A DNA stretch of 64,000 nt from an uncultured Dysosmobacter sp. (GCA_934563745.1 CAKTHE010000005.1:34535-98534), one strand, 5' to 3'; positions 7,880 to 18,175 are shown, numbered from the stretch's first letter. Notes: generated from the sequence alone by a model not told the origin. Program-made: numbers and translations.

Positions 7880-9271
7880 ATGAAAGAGAACACAATGATC
7901 CGCGATTTTACAAAAGGCAATCTTCCCGGGCAGATGCTGCGTTTCTCCGTACCGTTTATGATCTCCAACGCGCTGCAGGTGGTCTATGCCATCGTGGATA
8001 TGATCGTGGTGGGCAATGTGCTGGGCAGTCCCGGCCTTGCGGCGGTGGCCACGGCCAGTCAGGTCTCCACCCTGATGACCATGGTCTGCCTGGGCTTTTC
8101 CACGGGCGCGCAGGTCTATATCTCCCAGCTGATCGGCGCCGGGCGCCAGCGTGAGCTGAACGCCACCATCGGCACCATGACCAGCATGCTGGCCCTGATG
8201 GGTGCGGTCATCGGTGCGCTGGGCCTTCTGTTCGCACCGTGGATCCTGAGCCTGCTCAACACGCCGGACGTCTCCTTTGATATGGCGGTCTCCTATCTGC
8301 GTATCTGCGCCGGCGGGATCCTGATCACCTACGGATACAATGCCGTCTCCGCCGTGCTGCGGGGCATGGGGGATTCCGTGCAGCCGTGCATCTACATCAT
8401 CATTGCCGCCCTGGTGAATCTGGGGCTGGATCTCTGGTTCGTCCGGGGGCTGGGCTGGGGCGTCCCCGGCGCGGCCATTGCCACCATCATCGGTCAGGCC
8501 GTATCCTTTTTCACCGCCGTGGTGCACCTTTATCGCAACCGGGAGGCCTTCGGCTTTGACTTCCGGAGAGAGAGCTTCCGCATTGACCGCCCCGTGGCCC
8601 AGAAGCTGACGGGGCTGGGCCTGCCCATGGCCCTGCGCAGTGCCTCGGTAAACATCTCCATGCTCTTTGTCACCGGGCTTGTCAACAGCGTGGGGCCGGA
8701 GGCGGCCTCGGTGTTCGGCGTGGGCCTGAAGGTGGACGATGTGGCCCACAAGATCTCCATGGGGGTGAACTACTCCGTCTCCACCGTCACGGGTCAGAAT
8801 TTTGCCGCCCGGAACTTTAAGCGGACGGAGCAGGCCGTCTGGTGGGGCTGGTTCTACAGCCTGATCATCTATCTCATCTTTACCGTTGCCTATGTGTCAG
8901 ACATTGAAGGGCTGTTCCGCCTCTTCACGCAGGAGCAGGCCGTTCTGGATCTGGCGCCGGTCTTTGTCCACGCGATTTTGTGGAGCTTTCCGGCCATGCT
9001 TTTGATGCGGGGCGCCAACGGCCTGATTCAGGGCATCGGCAATGCCCGGCTGAGCTTTATCTTCGCCGTTCTGGACTCGCTGGTCCTGCGGATCGGGCTG
9101 AGCTATCTGCTGGGCGTGATCCTGGGCCACGGCCTGTACGGGTTCATTCTGGGCTACGGTCTGGCCGCCTACGGGACCGCCATTCCCGGAACCATTTATT
9201 TCTTCTCCGGCATCTGGAAGCGCCGGGCCCCGTATCTGGCGGAGCCGGAGCCGCAGGACACTCCGTCCTGA
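7880..9271 (+). CDS. MATE-family multidrug/toxin efflux transporter
   Basis: A 463-residue integral membrane protein with about 12 hydrophobic segments and the two-fold MatE repeat. Landmarks include FSVPFMISNALQVVYAIVDM in the first helix, a GAGRQRELN loop after helix 2-3, and VFGVGLKVDDVAHKISMGV in the second half. It should export cationic compounds in exchange for Na+ or H+. The substrate is not predictable. ATG at 7880 is chosen because AGAGGA lies 7 bases upstream; an in-frame TTG at 7853 lacks a ribosome-binding site. No adjacent MarR or TetR regulator is seen. Confidence 0.92.
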   Translation: MKENTMIRDFTKGNLPGQMLRFSVPFMISNALQVVYAIVDMIVVGNVLGSPGLAAVATASQVSTLMTMVCLGFSTGAQVYISQLIGAGRQRELNATIGTMTSMLALMGAVIGALGLLFAPWILSLLNTPDVSFDMAVSYLRICAGGILITYGYNAVSAVLRGMGDSVQPCIYIIIAALVNLGLDLWFVRGLGWGVPGAAIATIIGQAVSFFTAVVHLYRNREAFGFDFRRESFRIDRPVAQKLTGLGLPMALRSASVNISMLFVTGLVNSVGPEAASVFGVGLKVDDVAHKISMGVNYSVSTVTGQNFAARNFKRTEQAVWWGWFYSLIIYLIFTVAYVSDIEGLFRLFTQEQAVLDLAPVFVHAILWSFPAMLLMRGANGLIQGIGNARLSFIFAVLDSLVLRIGLSYLLGVILGHGLYGFILGYGLAAYGTAIPGTIYFFSGIWKRRAPYLAEPEPQDTPS

Positions 9272-9384
9272 CCTCTGCCGGAAAGCGCGCCGCCGGAGCT
9301 ATGGCTTCCGTGCCATTCCCGCTTCACGCCGTCGGGCCGTACCGCAGCTGTGGCCGGCAGGTGCAGAACATTCATAAGGCCTGC

Positions 9385-9420
9385 AAAAAGCCGCCGTTTC
9401 ACATGAAACGGCGGCTTTTT
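9385..9420. terminator. Bidirectional terminator whose stem contains a parS-like core
   Basis: A 16-bp perfect stem (9385-9400 with 9405-9420) and an ACAT loop, A5 before and T5 after. The top reads GTTTCACATGAAAC, one base from the core of the ParB site GTTTCACGTGAAAC. It separates the convergent MATE and greA genes. Confidence 0.9.
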
Positions 9421-9475
9421 CGATTCGGCAGGGAAGAGGCACGGTTTTTTTAGCACGGGTCCGCACCCTGAATTC

Positions 9476-9979
9476 TTAATAGGCACTGATGTCCATGGAG
9501 GCGTCGTCGCTGCCCTTTTCAATGCCGCGGATCTCCATCTCATAGCTGCGGCCGGGCCCCAGCTCCACCGTGACGCAGTCCCCGCAGCGGCGGCCCAACA
9601 GGGCCTGCCCCACCGGGGATTCCTTGCTGATGCGGCCCTGCAGGGCGTCCTGGCGCAGGGTGGTGACGATCTGCAGGGTCATCTCCTGGCCCAAAAGGCG
9701 GTTAAAAACGGTGACCTTGTCAAAAAGGCCCACTTCATCCCCCTTGGAATCGGCCGAGATGACCTTGGCGGTCCGGATCATCCGCTCCAGATAGCGGATC
9801 CGGCTGTCGTTCCGGTTTTTGGCCTGCTTGGCGCACTTATACTCGAAATTCTCGCTCAAATCGCCGAAGGCCCGGGCGGTCTGCACCTCCTCGATCAGCT
9901 TGGGGCGCAGCTCCCGCACCCGATAGTCGATCTCCTCCTGCATTTTCTGAAGATCCACCTGTGTCAGCTCATCGTACAT
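9476..9979 (-). CDS. greA: Transcription elongation factor GreA/GreB family
   Basis: A 167-residue Gre factor. The N-terminal coiled coil carries the tip motif AFGDLSENFEYKCAKQ (about residues 36-52), with the acidic D and E that support RNA cleavage in backtracked RNA polymerase. The C-terminal FKBP-like half includes SPVGQALLGRRCGD and ends near YEMEIRGIEKG. It is slightly longer than the usual 158 residues, and the tip has Phe where GreA usually has Ala. A GAGAGG site precedes the ATG. It follows sepF with a gap of only 10 bases, so the two are probably co-transcribed. Confidence 0.88.
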   Translation of the reverse strand: MYDELTQVDLQKMQEEIDYRVRELRPKLIEEVQTARAFGDLSENFEYKCAKQAKNRNDSRIRYLERMIRTAKVISADSKGDEVGLFDKVTVFNRLLGQEMTLQIVTTLRQDALQGRISKESPVGQALLGRRCGDCVTVELGPGRSYEMEIRGIEKGSDDASMDISAY

Positions 9980-9989
9980 GGTGTACCTC

Positions 9990-10424
9990 TCAAAAATCCA
10001 GGCCGGTGCCCAAAAGGCCGCTGCTGGTCAGCTCGTTCATCAGGTTGCCCTCACATTCCACATTGTAGGGCAGGATCATATACGTGTTGGCCGCAATGCG
10101 GGAGATGCCCGCATCCAGGGCGTAGGCTGCCCCGGAGACCGTATCCAGGATCCGCCGGGCGATCTCACGGTCCAGACCCTCAATATTCAAAATCACCGTC
10201 ATGGATGATTTCAGATCGTCGGCGATGGCCGGAACCTCCTCCAGGGAATGGGGCTGGGCCAGCACCACCTTCAGCTGCGTGGTGGTGCGCACCCGCACCT
10301 CCCGGTCGGAGTAGCCGCGGTCCGGCTCCCCGTCCCGGCGGGTCCAGGCGGAGGTCATATCCTCGTCGTAATCCTCCGCTTCGCCGCCCACGATCGTTTT
10401 AAAGCGATTGAGAATGTTGCTCAT
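9990..10424 (-). CDS. sepF: Cell division protein SepF
   Basis: A 144-residue SepF. The N-terminal SNILNRFKTIVG segment is the short amphipathic helix that binds membrane; an acidic linker follows; the C-terminal core reads VVLAQPHSLEEVPAIADDLK and VILNIEGLDREIARRILD, then FxSG-type strands. It tethers and bundles FtsZ at the septum. AGAGGAGAG precedes the ATG. It lies downstream of gyrA rather than in its usual ylm/div cluster. Confidence 0.92.
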   Translation of the reverse strand: MSNILNRFKTIVGGEAEDYDEDMTSAWTRRDGEPDRGYSDREVRVRTTTQLKVVLAQPHSLEEVPAIADDLKSSMTVILNIEGLDREIARRILDTVSGAAYALDAGISRIAANTYMILPYNVECEGNLMNELTSSGLLGTGLDF

Positions 10425-10446
10425 GATTCGTCTCTCCTCTGATTCT

Positions 10447-10481
10447 CCGAAGGGCAGACGGCGCTGCCGTCCGCCCTTCGG
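10447..10481 (-). other. Long hairpin between gyrA and sepF
   Basis: Arms CCGAAGGGC and GCCCTTCGG continue, after one mismatch, into GACGGC/GCCGTC around a GCT loop. On the minus strand no U-tract follows, so it may be an mRNA processing or stability element rather than a full terminator. Confidence 0.5.
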
Positions 10482-10545
10482 CCGTTTTGTCCATCATACG
10501 GCCGCAGCCCCGGCGAAACCGCGGGAAACCCGGCGGCCGCTTTTT

Positions 10546-13104
10546 TTACGCCTCCGGCACAGGTGTCTGCTCTTCACCGGGGGCCGGGACCGCCGGCGCC
10601 TCTTCCGGCGCGGCACCCTCCGCCGGCTCCTCCGCGGCAGTCTCATGCTCCGCCAGGGCCAGGGACATGACCCGGTCGCCCTCTTCCTTAAAGCGCATCA
10701 CGATCACGCCCTGGGTTGCGCGGTTGGCCGTCTCCTTAATGCTGCCCACCGGTGTGCGGATCAGAATGCCGCTTTCCGTCACCAGCAGCAGATCCTCGCT
10801 GCCGTCCACCATGCGCACGCCTACGATCTTACCGGTCTTGTCCGTGACCTGATAGTTCTTGATGCCAAGGCCGCCCCGGTTGGTGACGCGGTATTCCTCC
10901 ACCGGTGTCCGCTTGCCGTAGCCCTTCTCTGTAACGGTCAAGACGCTCAGTCCGGGGGTCGCCTTGTCGGCGCCCACCACATAATCGCCGGGCCGAAGCC
11001 GGATGCCCCGGACGCCCACAGCCGTACGGCCCATGGGACGCACATCGTTCTCGTCAAACACCACGGCCATACCGTCGTGGGTGGCCAGGAGCATCTTCTG
11101 CTGTCCATCCGTCTCCCGCACGGCCACCAGTTCATCCCCTTCGTCCATGGTCAGGGCCCGGATGCCGTTGTTGCGCAGATTCTTCAGGGTCTCCACCGGC
11201 AGACGCTTGACCGTGCCGTTGCGGGTGACCATGGTGAGGAACAGCTGCTCCTCTCCCATCTCCCGGAAGTGCAGCATGGTCTGCACCCGCTCGCCCTGCT
11301 CGACCTGGATGATGTTGATGATGTTGCTGCCCTTGGCGGCCTTGCCGCTTTCCGGGATCTGATAGCCCTTCTTGCGGTATACCTTGCCGGTATCCGTAAA
11401 GAAGAGGATCCAGTCATGGGTCGAGGCGGTGAACACATCCACCACCGTATCCTCTTCCCGGGTGGTGATGCCCTTGCGGCCCTGACCGCCCTTGCCCTGG
11501 GCGGCGTATTCGCTGATGGGCGTCCGCTTGATATAGCCGGCCTCCGTCAGGGTAAAGACGCACTGCTCTTCGTCGATCAGATCCTCAATGTCGATCTCAT
11601 CTTCCACATCCTGGATCTCCGTCTTGCGGTCGTCGCCGTATTTATCGGAAATGGCCTGCAGCTCCTCTTTCAGGATCTGACGCACCAGACCCTCGTCGGA
11701 AAGGATCCGGTTGAACCAGGCGATCTTTTCCTCCAGCTCCTTGTACTCGTTCTGCAGCTTCTCCCGGTCCAGACCCTGCAGGGCCTTCAGGCGCATATCC
11801 AGAATAGCCTGGGCCTGGACATCGTCCAGACCGAAGCGCGCCATCAGGTTTTCCTTGGCGTTGTCATAGCTGGTGCGGATGATATGGATGACCTCGTCGA
11901 TGTTGTCCTGGGCGATCAGCAGTCCTTCCAGCAAGTGGGCCCGCTCCTGCGCCTTGCGCAGGTCATACCGGGTCCGCCGGACGATGATCTCTTCCTGGAA
12001 CTTCAGGTATTCGTCCAGAATATGGCGCAGGGACAAAATCTTGGGCTGCTTCTGATTGTCCACCAGCGCCAGCATGTTCACGGCAAAGGTAGTCTGCAGC
12101 TGGGTCTGGGCAAACAGACGGTTGAGCACCACCTGGGGATTGGCGTCCTTTTTCAGCTCGATAACCATGCGCATGCCGTTGCGGTCCGTCTCATCCCGCA
12201 GATCGGAGATCCCGTCCAGCCGCTTATCCTTCACCTGCTCGGCAATGGTTTTGATCAGCTGGCGCTTATTGACCTGATAGGGAAGCTCGGTAATGATGAT
12301 GCGGGTCCGGTCCTTGCCAAACGTCTCAAACTCATGCCGCGCCCGGACCACGATCCGGCCCCGGCCGGTGGCGTAAGCGGAGCGGATGCCGCTGCGGCCC
12401 ATGATGATGCCGCGGGTGGGGAAGTCCGGTCCCTTGATATACTGCATCAGGTCGCTGAGCTCCGCCTCGGGATGATCCAGCACGCAGATGCAGGCGCCGA
12501 TCACCTCCCGCAGATTGTGGGGCGGGATATTGGTGGCCATGCCCACGGCGATGCCGGATGAACCGTTGACCAGCAGGTTGGGAAAGCGGGAGGGCAGGAC
12601 CCGGGGCTCCTTGCGGCTTTCATCGAAGTTGGGATCCCAGTCGACGGTCTCCTTGTCGATGTCCCGCAGCATCTCGTCCGAAATTTTGGAAAGACGGGCC
12701 TCCGTATACCGGTAGGCAGCTGGGGGATCGCCATCCACGGAGCCGAAGTTTCCGTGGCCGTCCACCAGCATATAGCGCATGGAAAAGTCCTGGGCCAGGC
12801 GCACCATGGCGTCATACACGGACGCGTCGCCGTGGGGATGATAGCGGCCCAGCACGTCGCCCACGCAGGTAGCGGATTTTTTAAAGGGCTTGTCGCTGGT
12901 TAGATTGTCCTCGTACATGGCGTACAGGATCCGCCGGTGCACGGGCTTCAGACCGTCCCGCACGTCGGGCAGGGCCCGGCCCACGATGACGGACATGGCG
13001 TATTCAATATAGGATTTCTCCATCTCGCCGACCAGTTCGGACTCTGTGATCACCTGGTTGGGAAATGCGATATCCTCGGGTTTATAGTCTCTGTTATGTC
13101 CCAT
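10546..13104 (-). CDS. gyrA: DNA gyrase subunit A
   Basis: An 852-residue GyrA. The catalytic Tyr is Y133 in AYRYTEARL; the quinolone-determining region reads [10 protein letters not shown] at residues 91-100. The C-terminal domain carries a GyrA-box-like QGKGGQG and six blade-like repeats, then an acidic Glu/Pro/Ala tail of about 35 residues. The position equivalent to E. coli Ser83 is Ala94, with Ser95 next, while Asp87 is kept as Asp98. The start is ATG at 13104 with GAAGGAGA 7 bases upstream; the longer frame to 13242 overlaps the gyrB end. It lies 92 bases downstream of gyrB. Confidence 0.97.
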   Translation of the reverse strand: MGHNRDYKPEDIAFPNQVITESELVGEMEKSYIEYAMSVIVGRALPDVRDGLKPVHRRILYAMYEDNLTSDKPFKKSATCVGDVLGRYHPHGDASVYDAMVRLAQDFSMRYMLVDGHGNFGSVDGDPPAAYRYTEARLSKISDEMLRDIDKETVDWDPNFDESRKEPRVLPSRFPNLLVNGSSGIAVGMATNIPPHNLREVIGACICVLDHPEAELSDLMQYIKGPDFPTRGIIMGRSGIRSAYATGRGRIVVRARHEFETFGKDRTRIIITELPYQVNKRQLIKTIAEQVKDKRLDGISDLRDETDRNGMRMVIELKKDANPQVVLNRLFAQTQLQTTFAVNMLALVDNQKQPKILSLRHILDEYLKFQEEIIVRRTRYDLRKAQERAHLLEGLLIAQDNIDEVIHIIRTSYDNAKENLMARFGLDDVQAQAILDMRLKALQGLDREKLQNEYKELEEKIAWFNRILSDEGLVRQILKEELQAISDKYGDDRKTEIQDVEDEIDIEDLIDEEQCVFTLTEAGYIKRTPISEYAAQGKGGQGRKGITTREEDTVVDVFTASTHDWILFFTDTGKVYRKKGYQIPESGKAAKGSNIINIIQVEQGERVQTMLHFREMGEEQLFLTMVTRNGTVKRLPVETLKNLRNNGIRALTMDEGDELVAVRETDGQQKMLLATHDGMAVVFDENDVRPMGRTAVGVRGIRLRPGDYVVGADKATPGLSVLTVTEKGYGKRTPVEEYRVTNRGGLGIKNYQVTDKTGKIVGVRMVDGSEDLLLVTESGILIRTPVGSIKETANRATQGVIVMRFKEEGDRVMSLALAEHETAAEEPAEGAAPEEAPAVPAPGEEQTPVPEA

Positions 13105-13196
13105 GTAGGTTTCTCCTTCGGTTCTGAAATAGGCGCGTTGGGCGGCGGCCCCGCAGGGCTTCGGACCGTTTTCTCCGGCCGGCGGGGCGCCGGAAC

Positions 13197-15164
13197 TCAA
13201 AAGTCGATGTTGACGGCATACTGCGCGTTGCGCTCGATCCACTGCTTGCGGGGCTCGACCTGCTCACCCATCAAGACGGTAAAGATCTCGTCGGCGTGGA
13301 CAGCGTCATCCAGCGTAATGCGGCGCAGCGTCCGCTTCTCCGGATCCATTGTGGTCTCCCACAGCTCGTGGGGGTCCATCTCGCCCAGGCCCTTGAAACG
13401 GGAAATATCAATCTTCACGTTCGGATTTCCCGCCCGCATTTCCGCAGAGATCTGATCCCGCTCTTCATCGGAATAGGCCACCCGCTGCTGCTTGCCCCGG
13501 GTCAGCTTATAAAGGGGCGGAACGGCGGAGTAGACATAGCCCCGCTCGATCAGCGGCCGCATATAGCGGAAGAAGAAGGTCAAAAGCAGCGTCCGGATAT
13601 GGGCGCCGTCCACATCGGCATCGGCCATGATGATCACCTTGTGATAACGGAGCTTGTCAATGTTGAACTCATTCCCGATGCCGGCGCCCAGAGCCGTGAT
13701 CACCGGCTGAAGCTTATCGTTGCCGTAGATCTTATCCGCCCGGGCCTTCTCCACGTTCAGCATCTTACCCCACATGGAAAGAATCGCCTGGAAGCGGGAG
13801 TCCCGTCCCTGGATGGCCGAGCCGCCGGCGGAGTCACCCTCGACGATGTAGATCTCGCACAGGCTGGGATCCCGTTCGTTGCAGTCCTGCAGCTTGTCTG
13901 GCATCTGACCGGACTCCAGCCCCGTTTTGCGGCGCACGGCCTCCCGTGCCTTTTTCGCCGCCTCCCGGGCGCGGTTGGCCATCAGGGCCTTGTCCAGAAT
14001 CATGCGGCCCACCTGGGGATTCTCCTCCAGAAAGGTGCTCAGCTTATCGCTCACAAGATTGTTGACCAGGGTCCGGATCTCGCTGTTGCCCAGCTTTGCC
14101 TTGGTCTGGCCCTCAAACTGGGCGTCCGTCAGCTTGACGGAGATGACGCAGGTCAATCCCTCCCGGCAGTCCTCGCCGGAGACCTTCTCGTCATCTTTGA
14201 GCATTTTGATCTTGTGTCCGTAGGCATTGAGCACATTGGTCAGCGCCCGCTTGAACCCCTCTTCATGCATGCCGCCCTCCGGCGTATGCACGTTGTTGGC
14301 AAAGGAGAAGATCGTCTCATTATAGCCATCCTGATACTGCAGGGCCACCTCGGCCATGGCATCATCCTTCTGCCCGGCCATATAGATGACGCCTTCGTGG
14401 ATGGGGGTGCGGTTTTTATTGAGGAAGGTGACAAACTCCCGGATCCCGCCTTCATAGCACATGGAATGATAGCGCTCATCCCGGGGCTTTTCCGCCGAGG
14501 CAAGCCGCTCGTCGGCGATGGTGATGCGCAGGCCCGCGTTCAAAAACGCCTCTTCCCGCATGCGGGTGTGCAGCGTTTCATAATTGTAGATCCGATCCTC
14601 AAACATCTCCGGATCCGGCTTGAAGCTGACGGTGGTACCGGTATGGTCCGTGGTGCCGATGACCGTCATCTCCTGGGTGATGTGTCCCCGGGAGAATTTC
14701 ATCTCATAGATCTTTCCGTCCCGGTGGACCTGAACGGTCAGCCATTCGGAAAGCGCGTTTACCACCGACGCGCCCACGCCGTGCAGGCCGCCGGAGACCT
14801 TGTAGCCGCCGCCGCCGAACTTGCCGCCGGCGTGCAGCACCGTGTAGACCACTTCCAGGGCGGGCCGCCCGGTCTGAGCCTGAATGTCCACGGGGATGCC
14901 GCGGCCGTTGTCCGTGACCGTGATGGTATCCCCTTCGTTGATGGTCACATGAATGTCCGAGCAATATCCGGCCAGCGCCTCGTCGATGGCATTGTCCACG
15001 ATCTCATACACCAGGTGGTGCAGGCCCGAAGAGGAGGTGGAGCCGATATACATGCCGGGACGTTTCCGAACGGCTTCCAACCCCTCCAGAACCTGAATCT
15101 CTGAAGCGTCATATTCGTTGGTTGCGTCCACTGCCGTGGACTGCAGGACTTCATTGTCAGCCAT
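13197..15164 (-). CDS. gyrB: DNA gyrase subunit B
   Basis: A 655-residue GyrB. The GHKL ATPase site shows E54 in [11 protein letters not shown]85 in DNGRGIP, and the lid [12 protein letters not shown]. The transducer follows, then the TOPRIM region with EGDSAGG and DADVDGAHI. The C-terminus has the usual FKGLGEMDP and ends in AVNIDF. It works with GyrA to introduce negative supercoils. The start is ATG at 15164 with GGAGA 6 bases upstream. The order remB-gyrB-gyrA is that of B. subtilis. Confidence 0.97.
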   Translation of the reverse strand: MADNEVLQSTAVDATNEYDASEIQVLEGLEAVRKRPGMYIGSTSSSGLHHLVYEIVDNAIDEALAGYCSDIHVTINEGDTITVTDNGRGIPVDIQAQTGRPALEVVYTVLHAGGKFGGGGYKVSGGLHGVGASVVNALSEWLTVQVHRDGKIYEMKFSRGHITQEMTVIGTTDHTGTTVSFKPDPEMFEDRIYNYETLHTRMREEAFLNAGLRITIADERLASAEKPRDERYHSMCYEGGIREFVTFLNKNRTPIHEGVIYMAGQKDDAMAEVALQYQDGYNETIFSFANNVHTPEGGMHEEGFKRALTNVLNAYGHKIKMLKDDEKVSGEDCREGLTCVISVKLTDAQFEGQTKAKLGNSEIRTLVNNLVSDKLSTFLEENPQVGRMILDKALMANRAREAAKKAREAVRRKTGLESGQMPDKLQDCNERDPSLCEIYIVEGDSAGGSAIQGRDSRFQAILSMWGKMLNVEKARADKIYGNDKLQPVITALGAGIGNEFNIDKLRYHKVIIMADADVDGAHIRTLLLTFFFRYMRPLIERGYVYSAVPPLYKLTRGKQQRVAYSDEERDQISAEMRAGNPNVKIDISRFKGLGEMDPHELWETTMDPEKRTLRRITLDDAVHADEIFTVLMGEQVEPRKQWIERNAQYAVNIDF

Positions 15165-15362
15165 AAAAAGTCTCCATTCTGCCGCTTGGATTACAAAACG
15201 GAGAAGCACCTCAAACGGCCCAGGGGCTCTCCGGATCACCGCAGCCGATCCTGCGGTCTTAACATTTCATAAAAGCATTTCCGCCGCTGCGGCTTTTTCC
15301 GGGAAACAGGGATCCAAGCCGGAGCCGTGGTCCCTCCGGCCCGCTTCTCCGTTTTCCGGCGC

Positions 15363-15629
15363 TTATACCAGCAGCTGCCCGCTCTCTGCCCGGTTTTTCA
15401 GGGTGGAGGGGTTCAGCTGGCTTAAATATACGATCTGGCGATGATACGGGTGATCCGCCACGATGAAGGACTTGGGGATCTCGTCGGCGCACTCCAGCAC
15501 TACGCCCTCCCGTTCGGCCTTTGCAAGAAATTCCCGGCCTCGCCGGCTGCAGGAGGCATGATCCAGATCAAAGATTCCGATGATCCGCTTCTCCTCCAGC
15601 AACTGATTTTGTCCGATGGGAAGGTACAC
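15363..15629 (-). CDS. remB: DUF370 family protein RemB (YaaB)
   Basis: An 88-residue protein of the DUF370/Rem family, found between recF and gyrB as in B. subtilis yaaB. The core reads EKRIIGIFDLDHAS and later VADHPYHRQIVYLSQLNPSTLKNR. In B. subtilis RemB is a DNA-binding regulator of matrix genes. The start is GTG at 15629, chosen because AAAGGAG lies 6 bases upstream and the family begins at this YLPIG segment. The 198 bases between this gene's end and gyrB contain an ACCGCAG/CTGCGGT hairpin at 15238-15257 but no clear terminator. Confidence 0.85.
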   Translation of the reverse strand: MYLPIGQNQLLEEKRIIGIFDLDHASCSRRGREFLAKAEREGVVLECADEIPKSFIVADHPYHRQIVYLSQLNPSTLKNRAESGQLLV

Positions 15630-15702
15630 GTCTGCTCCTTTCTGCGGGTCCGGGCCCGCATCTCGTGCTGCTTTGTTCCGGGGCTGCGCCCCGCCGCCTC
15701 CG

Positions 15703-16806
15703 TTACCCGACGGTGCCGTGCTCCACGTGAAACACCTTTCCGCCCAGAAGCCGCTCCAGCCGGTCATCCTCGCAGCAGGTGATAAAGACCTGTCCGTCTG
15801 CGATCCGGTTGAGCACAAACTCCTGCCGATGGGGATCCAGCTCGCTGAGAACGTCATCAAGAAGAAGAAGGGGATATTCGCCGGTCACATCGCAGCAAAG
15901 CTGCCGCTCCGCCAGCTTCAGGGCCAGGGCTGCCGTGCGGGTCTGCCCCTGGGAAGAATAGGCCCGTGCGTCCCGCCCGTTGATGCTGATGACCAGGTCG
16001 TCCTTATGGGGCCCGGACAGGCACAATCCGCTGGCCAGCTCCGCCTTCTGATGGGCTTCCATATGGGCCCGCAGCGCGTCAGCCAGCGCCTCCGGCGGGG
16101 CAAAAGGGTCCTGAATGGAAGAAACGGTGGCATAGCGCACGCGCAGCTCTTCCTTTCCGCCGGAGCATTCCCGATGATGGGCAGCGGCATATTCCTCCAG
16201 CCGCCGGACCAAACGGGCCCGGTAATGGATCAGGATCGCCCCGTAATGGATCAGCCGTTCATTAAATTCCGGCAGAGCCTCCAGAAGATCCGGCTTCTCA
16301 TCCCGGTCCCGCAGGATCCGGGTCTTGCTTTCATAGCTGCGGCTGTATCCGGCCAAAGCCGCCGCATACCGGGGCCGCAGCTGGGACAGGAGGTCGTCCA
16401 GAAACCGCCGCCGGGCGGCCGCGCCATCCCGGATCAGATACAGATCCTCCGGACAGAAGAAAACCGTTTGATAAACCTGACGGAATTCCGCCGCCGTCTT
16501 TGCCGGAACGCCGTTGACCGTCAGCTTCCGCCTCCGCCCCCGGATCAGCTGGGCGGAAACGGAAAATTCCCGCTCCCGGGCCTGGACGGCGGCGCAGAGC
16601 CGGGCCTCCGGCGCGTCAAAGCGGATCAGCTCCCGGTCGCTGCGGGTCCTGGGGGAGCGGCCGCTGGAAAGATAAACCAGCGCCTCCAAAAGATTGGTCT
16701 TTCCCTCGGCATTCTCACCGAAAATCACGTTGCAGCGGGGATCAAAGCAGACGCTGACCTCCCGGTAATTCCGGAAGTCCTGCAGGCTCAGCCGATCAAC
16801 CCGCAT
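15703..16806 (-). CDS. recF: DNA replication and repair protein RecF
   Basis: A 367-residue RecF, an SMC-like ATPase that loads RecA at gaps with RecO and RecR. Walker A is GENAEGKTN at residues 30-38 with Ala at the usual Gly position (GxNGxGKT). The signature helix region includes YSSQGQTRTAALALKLAE, and Walker B is LLLLDDVLSELD. Its ATG overlaps the yaaA stop by 11 bases, so the two are translationally coupled. A ParB-site-like sequence lies inside its last codons (15719-15734). Confidence 0.95.
   Translation of the reverse strand: MRVDRLSLQDFRNYREVSVCFDPRCNVIFGENAEGKTNLLEALVYLSSGRSPRTRSDRELIRFDAPEARLCAAVQAREREFSVSAQLIRGRRRKLTVNGVPAKTAAEFRQVYQTVFFCPEDLYLIRDGAAARRRFLDDLLSQLRPRYAAALAGYSRSYESKTRILRDRDEKPDLLEALPEFNERLIHYGAILIHYRARLVRRLEEYAAAHHRECSGGKEELRVRYATVSSIQDPFAPPEALADALRAHMEAHQKAELASGLCLSGPHKDDLVISINGRDARAYSSQGQTRTAALALKLAERQLCCDVTGEYPLLLLDDVLSELDPHRQEFVLNRIADGQVFITCCEDDRLERLLGGKVFHVEHGTVG
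15719..15734. other. parS-like site inside the recF 3' end
   Basis: TGCTCCACGTGAAACA matches the 16-bp parS consensus TGTTTCACGTGAAACA at 14 positions. Its position inside a coding sequence near oriC resembles the parS sites of B. subtilis, but two mismatches make binding uncertain. Confidence 0.5.
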
Positions 16807-17011
16807 AACGGACGCTCAGACACTGTCCGGCAAAATCCACCCGGTCGCCGGGACGGATCTTCTTTCCCCGCATGGTACAGGTCTCACCGTTGACCTGCAC
16901 CTCTCCGTTCTGGATCCGCTCCTTGGCCTCGCCGCCGGAGGCGACCAGATTGGCGAATTTCAAAAGGTCCTGCAATTTAATGAATTCCGTGGTGATAACG
17001 ATCGTTTTCAA
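16796..17011 (-). CDS. yaaA: S4-domain RNA-binding protein YaaA
   Basis: A 71-residue S4-like protein at the conserved dnaN-yaaA-recF position. The S4 fold is visible as FIKLQDLLKFANLVASGGEAK then GEVQVNGETCTMRGKKIRPGD. In B. subtilis YaaA has been linked to 50S ribosome assembly. The gap to dnaN is 15 bases and its stop lies inside recF. Confidence 0.9.
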   Translation of the reverse strand: MKTIVITTEFIKLQDLLKFANLVASGGEAKERIQNGEVQVNGETCTMRGKKIRPGDRVDFAGQCLSVRYAG

Positions 17012-17026
17012 AGCGCTTCGTCCCCC

Positions 17027-18142
17027 TTACTCGGCCGCCTTCAGGCGGACGGGCAGCACCATATAAAGGAAGCGGTCACTTCCGTCGGTGGGAATGAGGA
17101 TCGCGGGGGAGACGCCGGTGTTAAGCTCGATGCAGACCTGCTCAGCCGGAGCATAGCGCAGCGCATCCATCAGATAGCGGTTGTTGAAGCCGATCTCCAG
17201 ACCGCCGCCGTCGCCGCTGATGCGGCACACATCCTTGGCTTCGCCGTTTCCGGTCTTGGCGGAGAGAAAGACCCGGTCATGGTCAAACACGCAGCGCACC
17301 GGGCTTTTCAGCTTGTCGGAAATGACTACGCTGACCCGGTCGATGCTCTGCATCAGGGCCTTGGTGTCGGCCGTGACGGTAATGGGATTTTTCCGGGGGA
17401 TGGCATTTTTATAGTCCAGGAATTCGCCCTCCAGCCGGCGGCAGATCAGCTCCGTGCTGCCCACCTCAAAAAGCACATGGCGCCGGCCCAGGGTGACACA
17501 GGCGGTCTCCTCACTGTCCTCGCAGATTTTTTCCACCTCGTTCAGGGCGCTGCCCGGCGCCACGAAGGAGAAAATGCCGCCGTCGATCCGCTCCAGCTTC
17601 TCTCTGCGGATGGCCAGACGGAAGCCATCCACGGCGACCATGGTCAGCCCCTTGTCCGTCACCTCAAACAGGGCGCCGGTATGAACCGGGCGGCTTTCGT
17701 TGGTGGACACGGCAAAGGAGGTCTCTTCGATCATGGAGCGCAGCAGCTTTTGCTGGATGGTAATGGAAAATTCATCCTCCACCTCCGGAAGCTCCGGATA
17801 GTCCCCGGCGCCCAGGCCCGGAATCTCAAAATCTGCGTCGCCGCAGCTTACATGGACCAGATTTTTGTCGTCCGCGGTAAAGACCACGCTGTCATCCGGC
17901 ATTTTGCGGACGATATCGCCGAACAGGCGGGCGTTGAGCACCAGCTCGCCGGGCTCCGGCACGTCGGCGCTGACGCGGGTGCGGATGCCGGTCTGCATAT
18001 TATAGCCGGACACCGTCAGCGCGCCGTCCGCCGCATGGAGCAGCAGCCCCTCCAGCGCGGGGATGGAGCTTTTCTGCGCGACCGTGCGGGAAGCGATGTT
18101 GATGGCGCTTTGAAGCAGCGCCTTTTCACAGGAGAATTTCAT
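17027..18142 (-). CDS. dnaN: DNA polymerase III sliding clamp (beta)
   Basis: A 371-residue beta clamp with three repeated clamp domains. Recognisable segments: KSSIPALEGLLL in domain 1, FAVSTNESRPVHTGALFE in domain 2, and the C-terminal FLYMVLPVRLK. It holds polymerase on DNA. ATG at 18142 is preferred over the in-frame GTG just before it, because GAGGA lies about 10 bases upstream. The 250-base gap to dnaA is the presumed origin. Confidence 0.97.
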   Translation of the reverse strand: MKFSCEKALLQSAINIASRTVAQKSSIPALEGLLLHAADGALTVSGYNMQTGIRTRVSADVPEPGELVLNARLFGDIVRKMPDDSVVFTADDKNLVHVSCGDADFEIPGLGAGDYPELPEVEDEFSITIQQKLLRSMIEETSFAVSTNESRPVHTGALFEVTDKGLTMVAVDGFRLAIRREKLERIDGGIFSFVAPGSALNEVEKICEDSEETACVTLGRRHVLFEVGSTELICRRLEGEFLDYKNAIPRKNPITVTADTKALMQSIDRVSVVISDKLKSPVRCVFDHDRVFLSAKTGNGEAKDVCRISGDGGGLEIGFNNRYLMDALRYAPAEQVCIELNTGVSPAILIPTDGSDRFLYMVLPVRLKAAE

Positions 18143-18175
18143 CACGGGAGGATCCTCGCTTTCTGCAAATGAATT

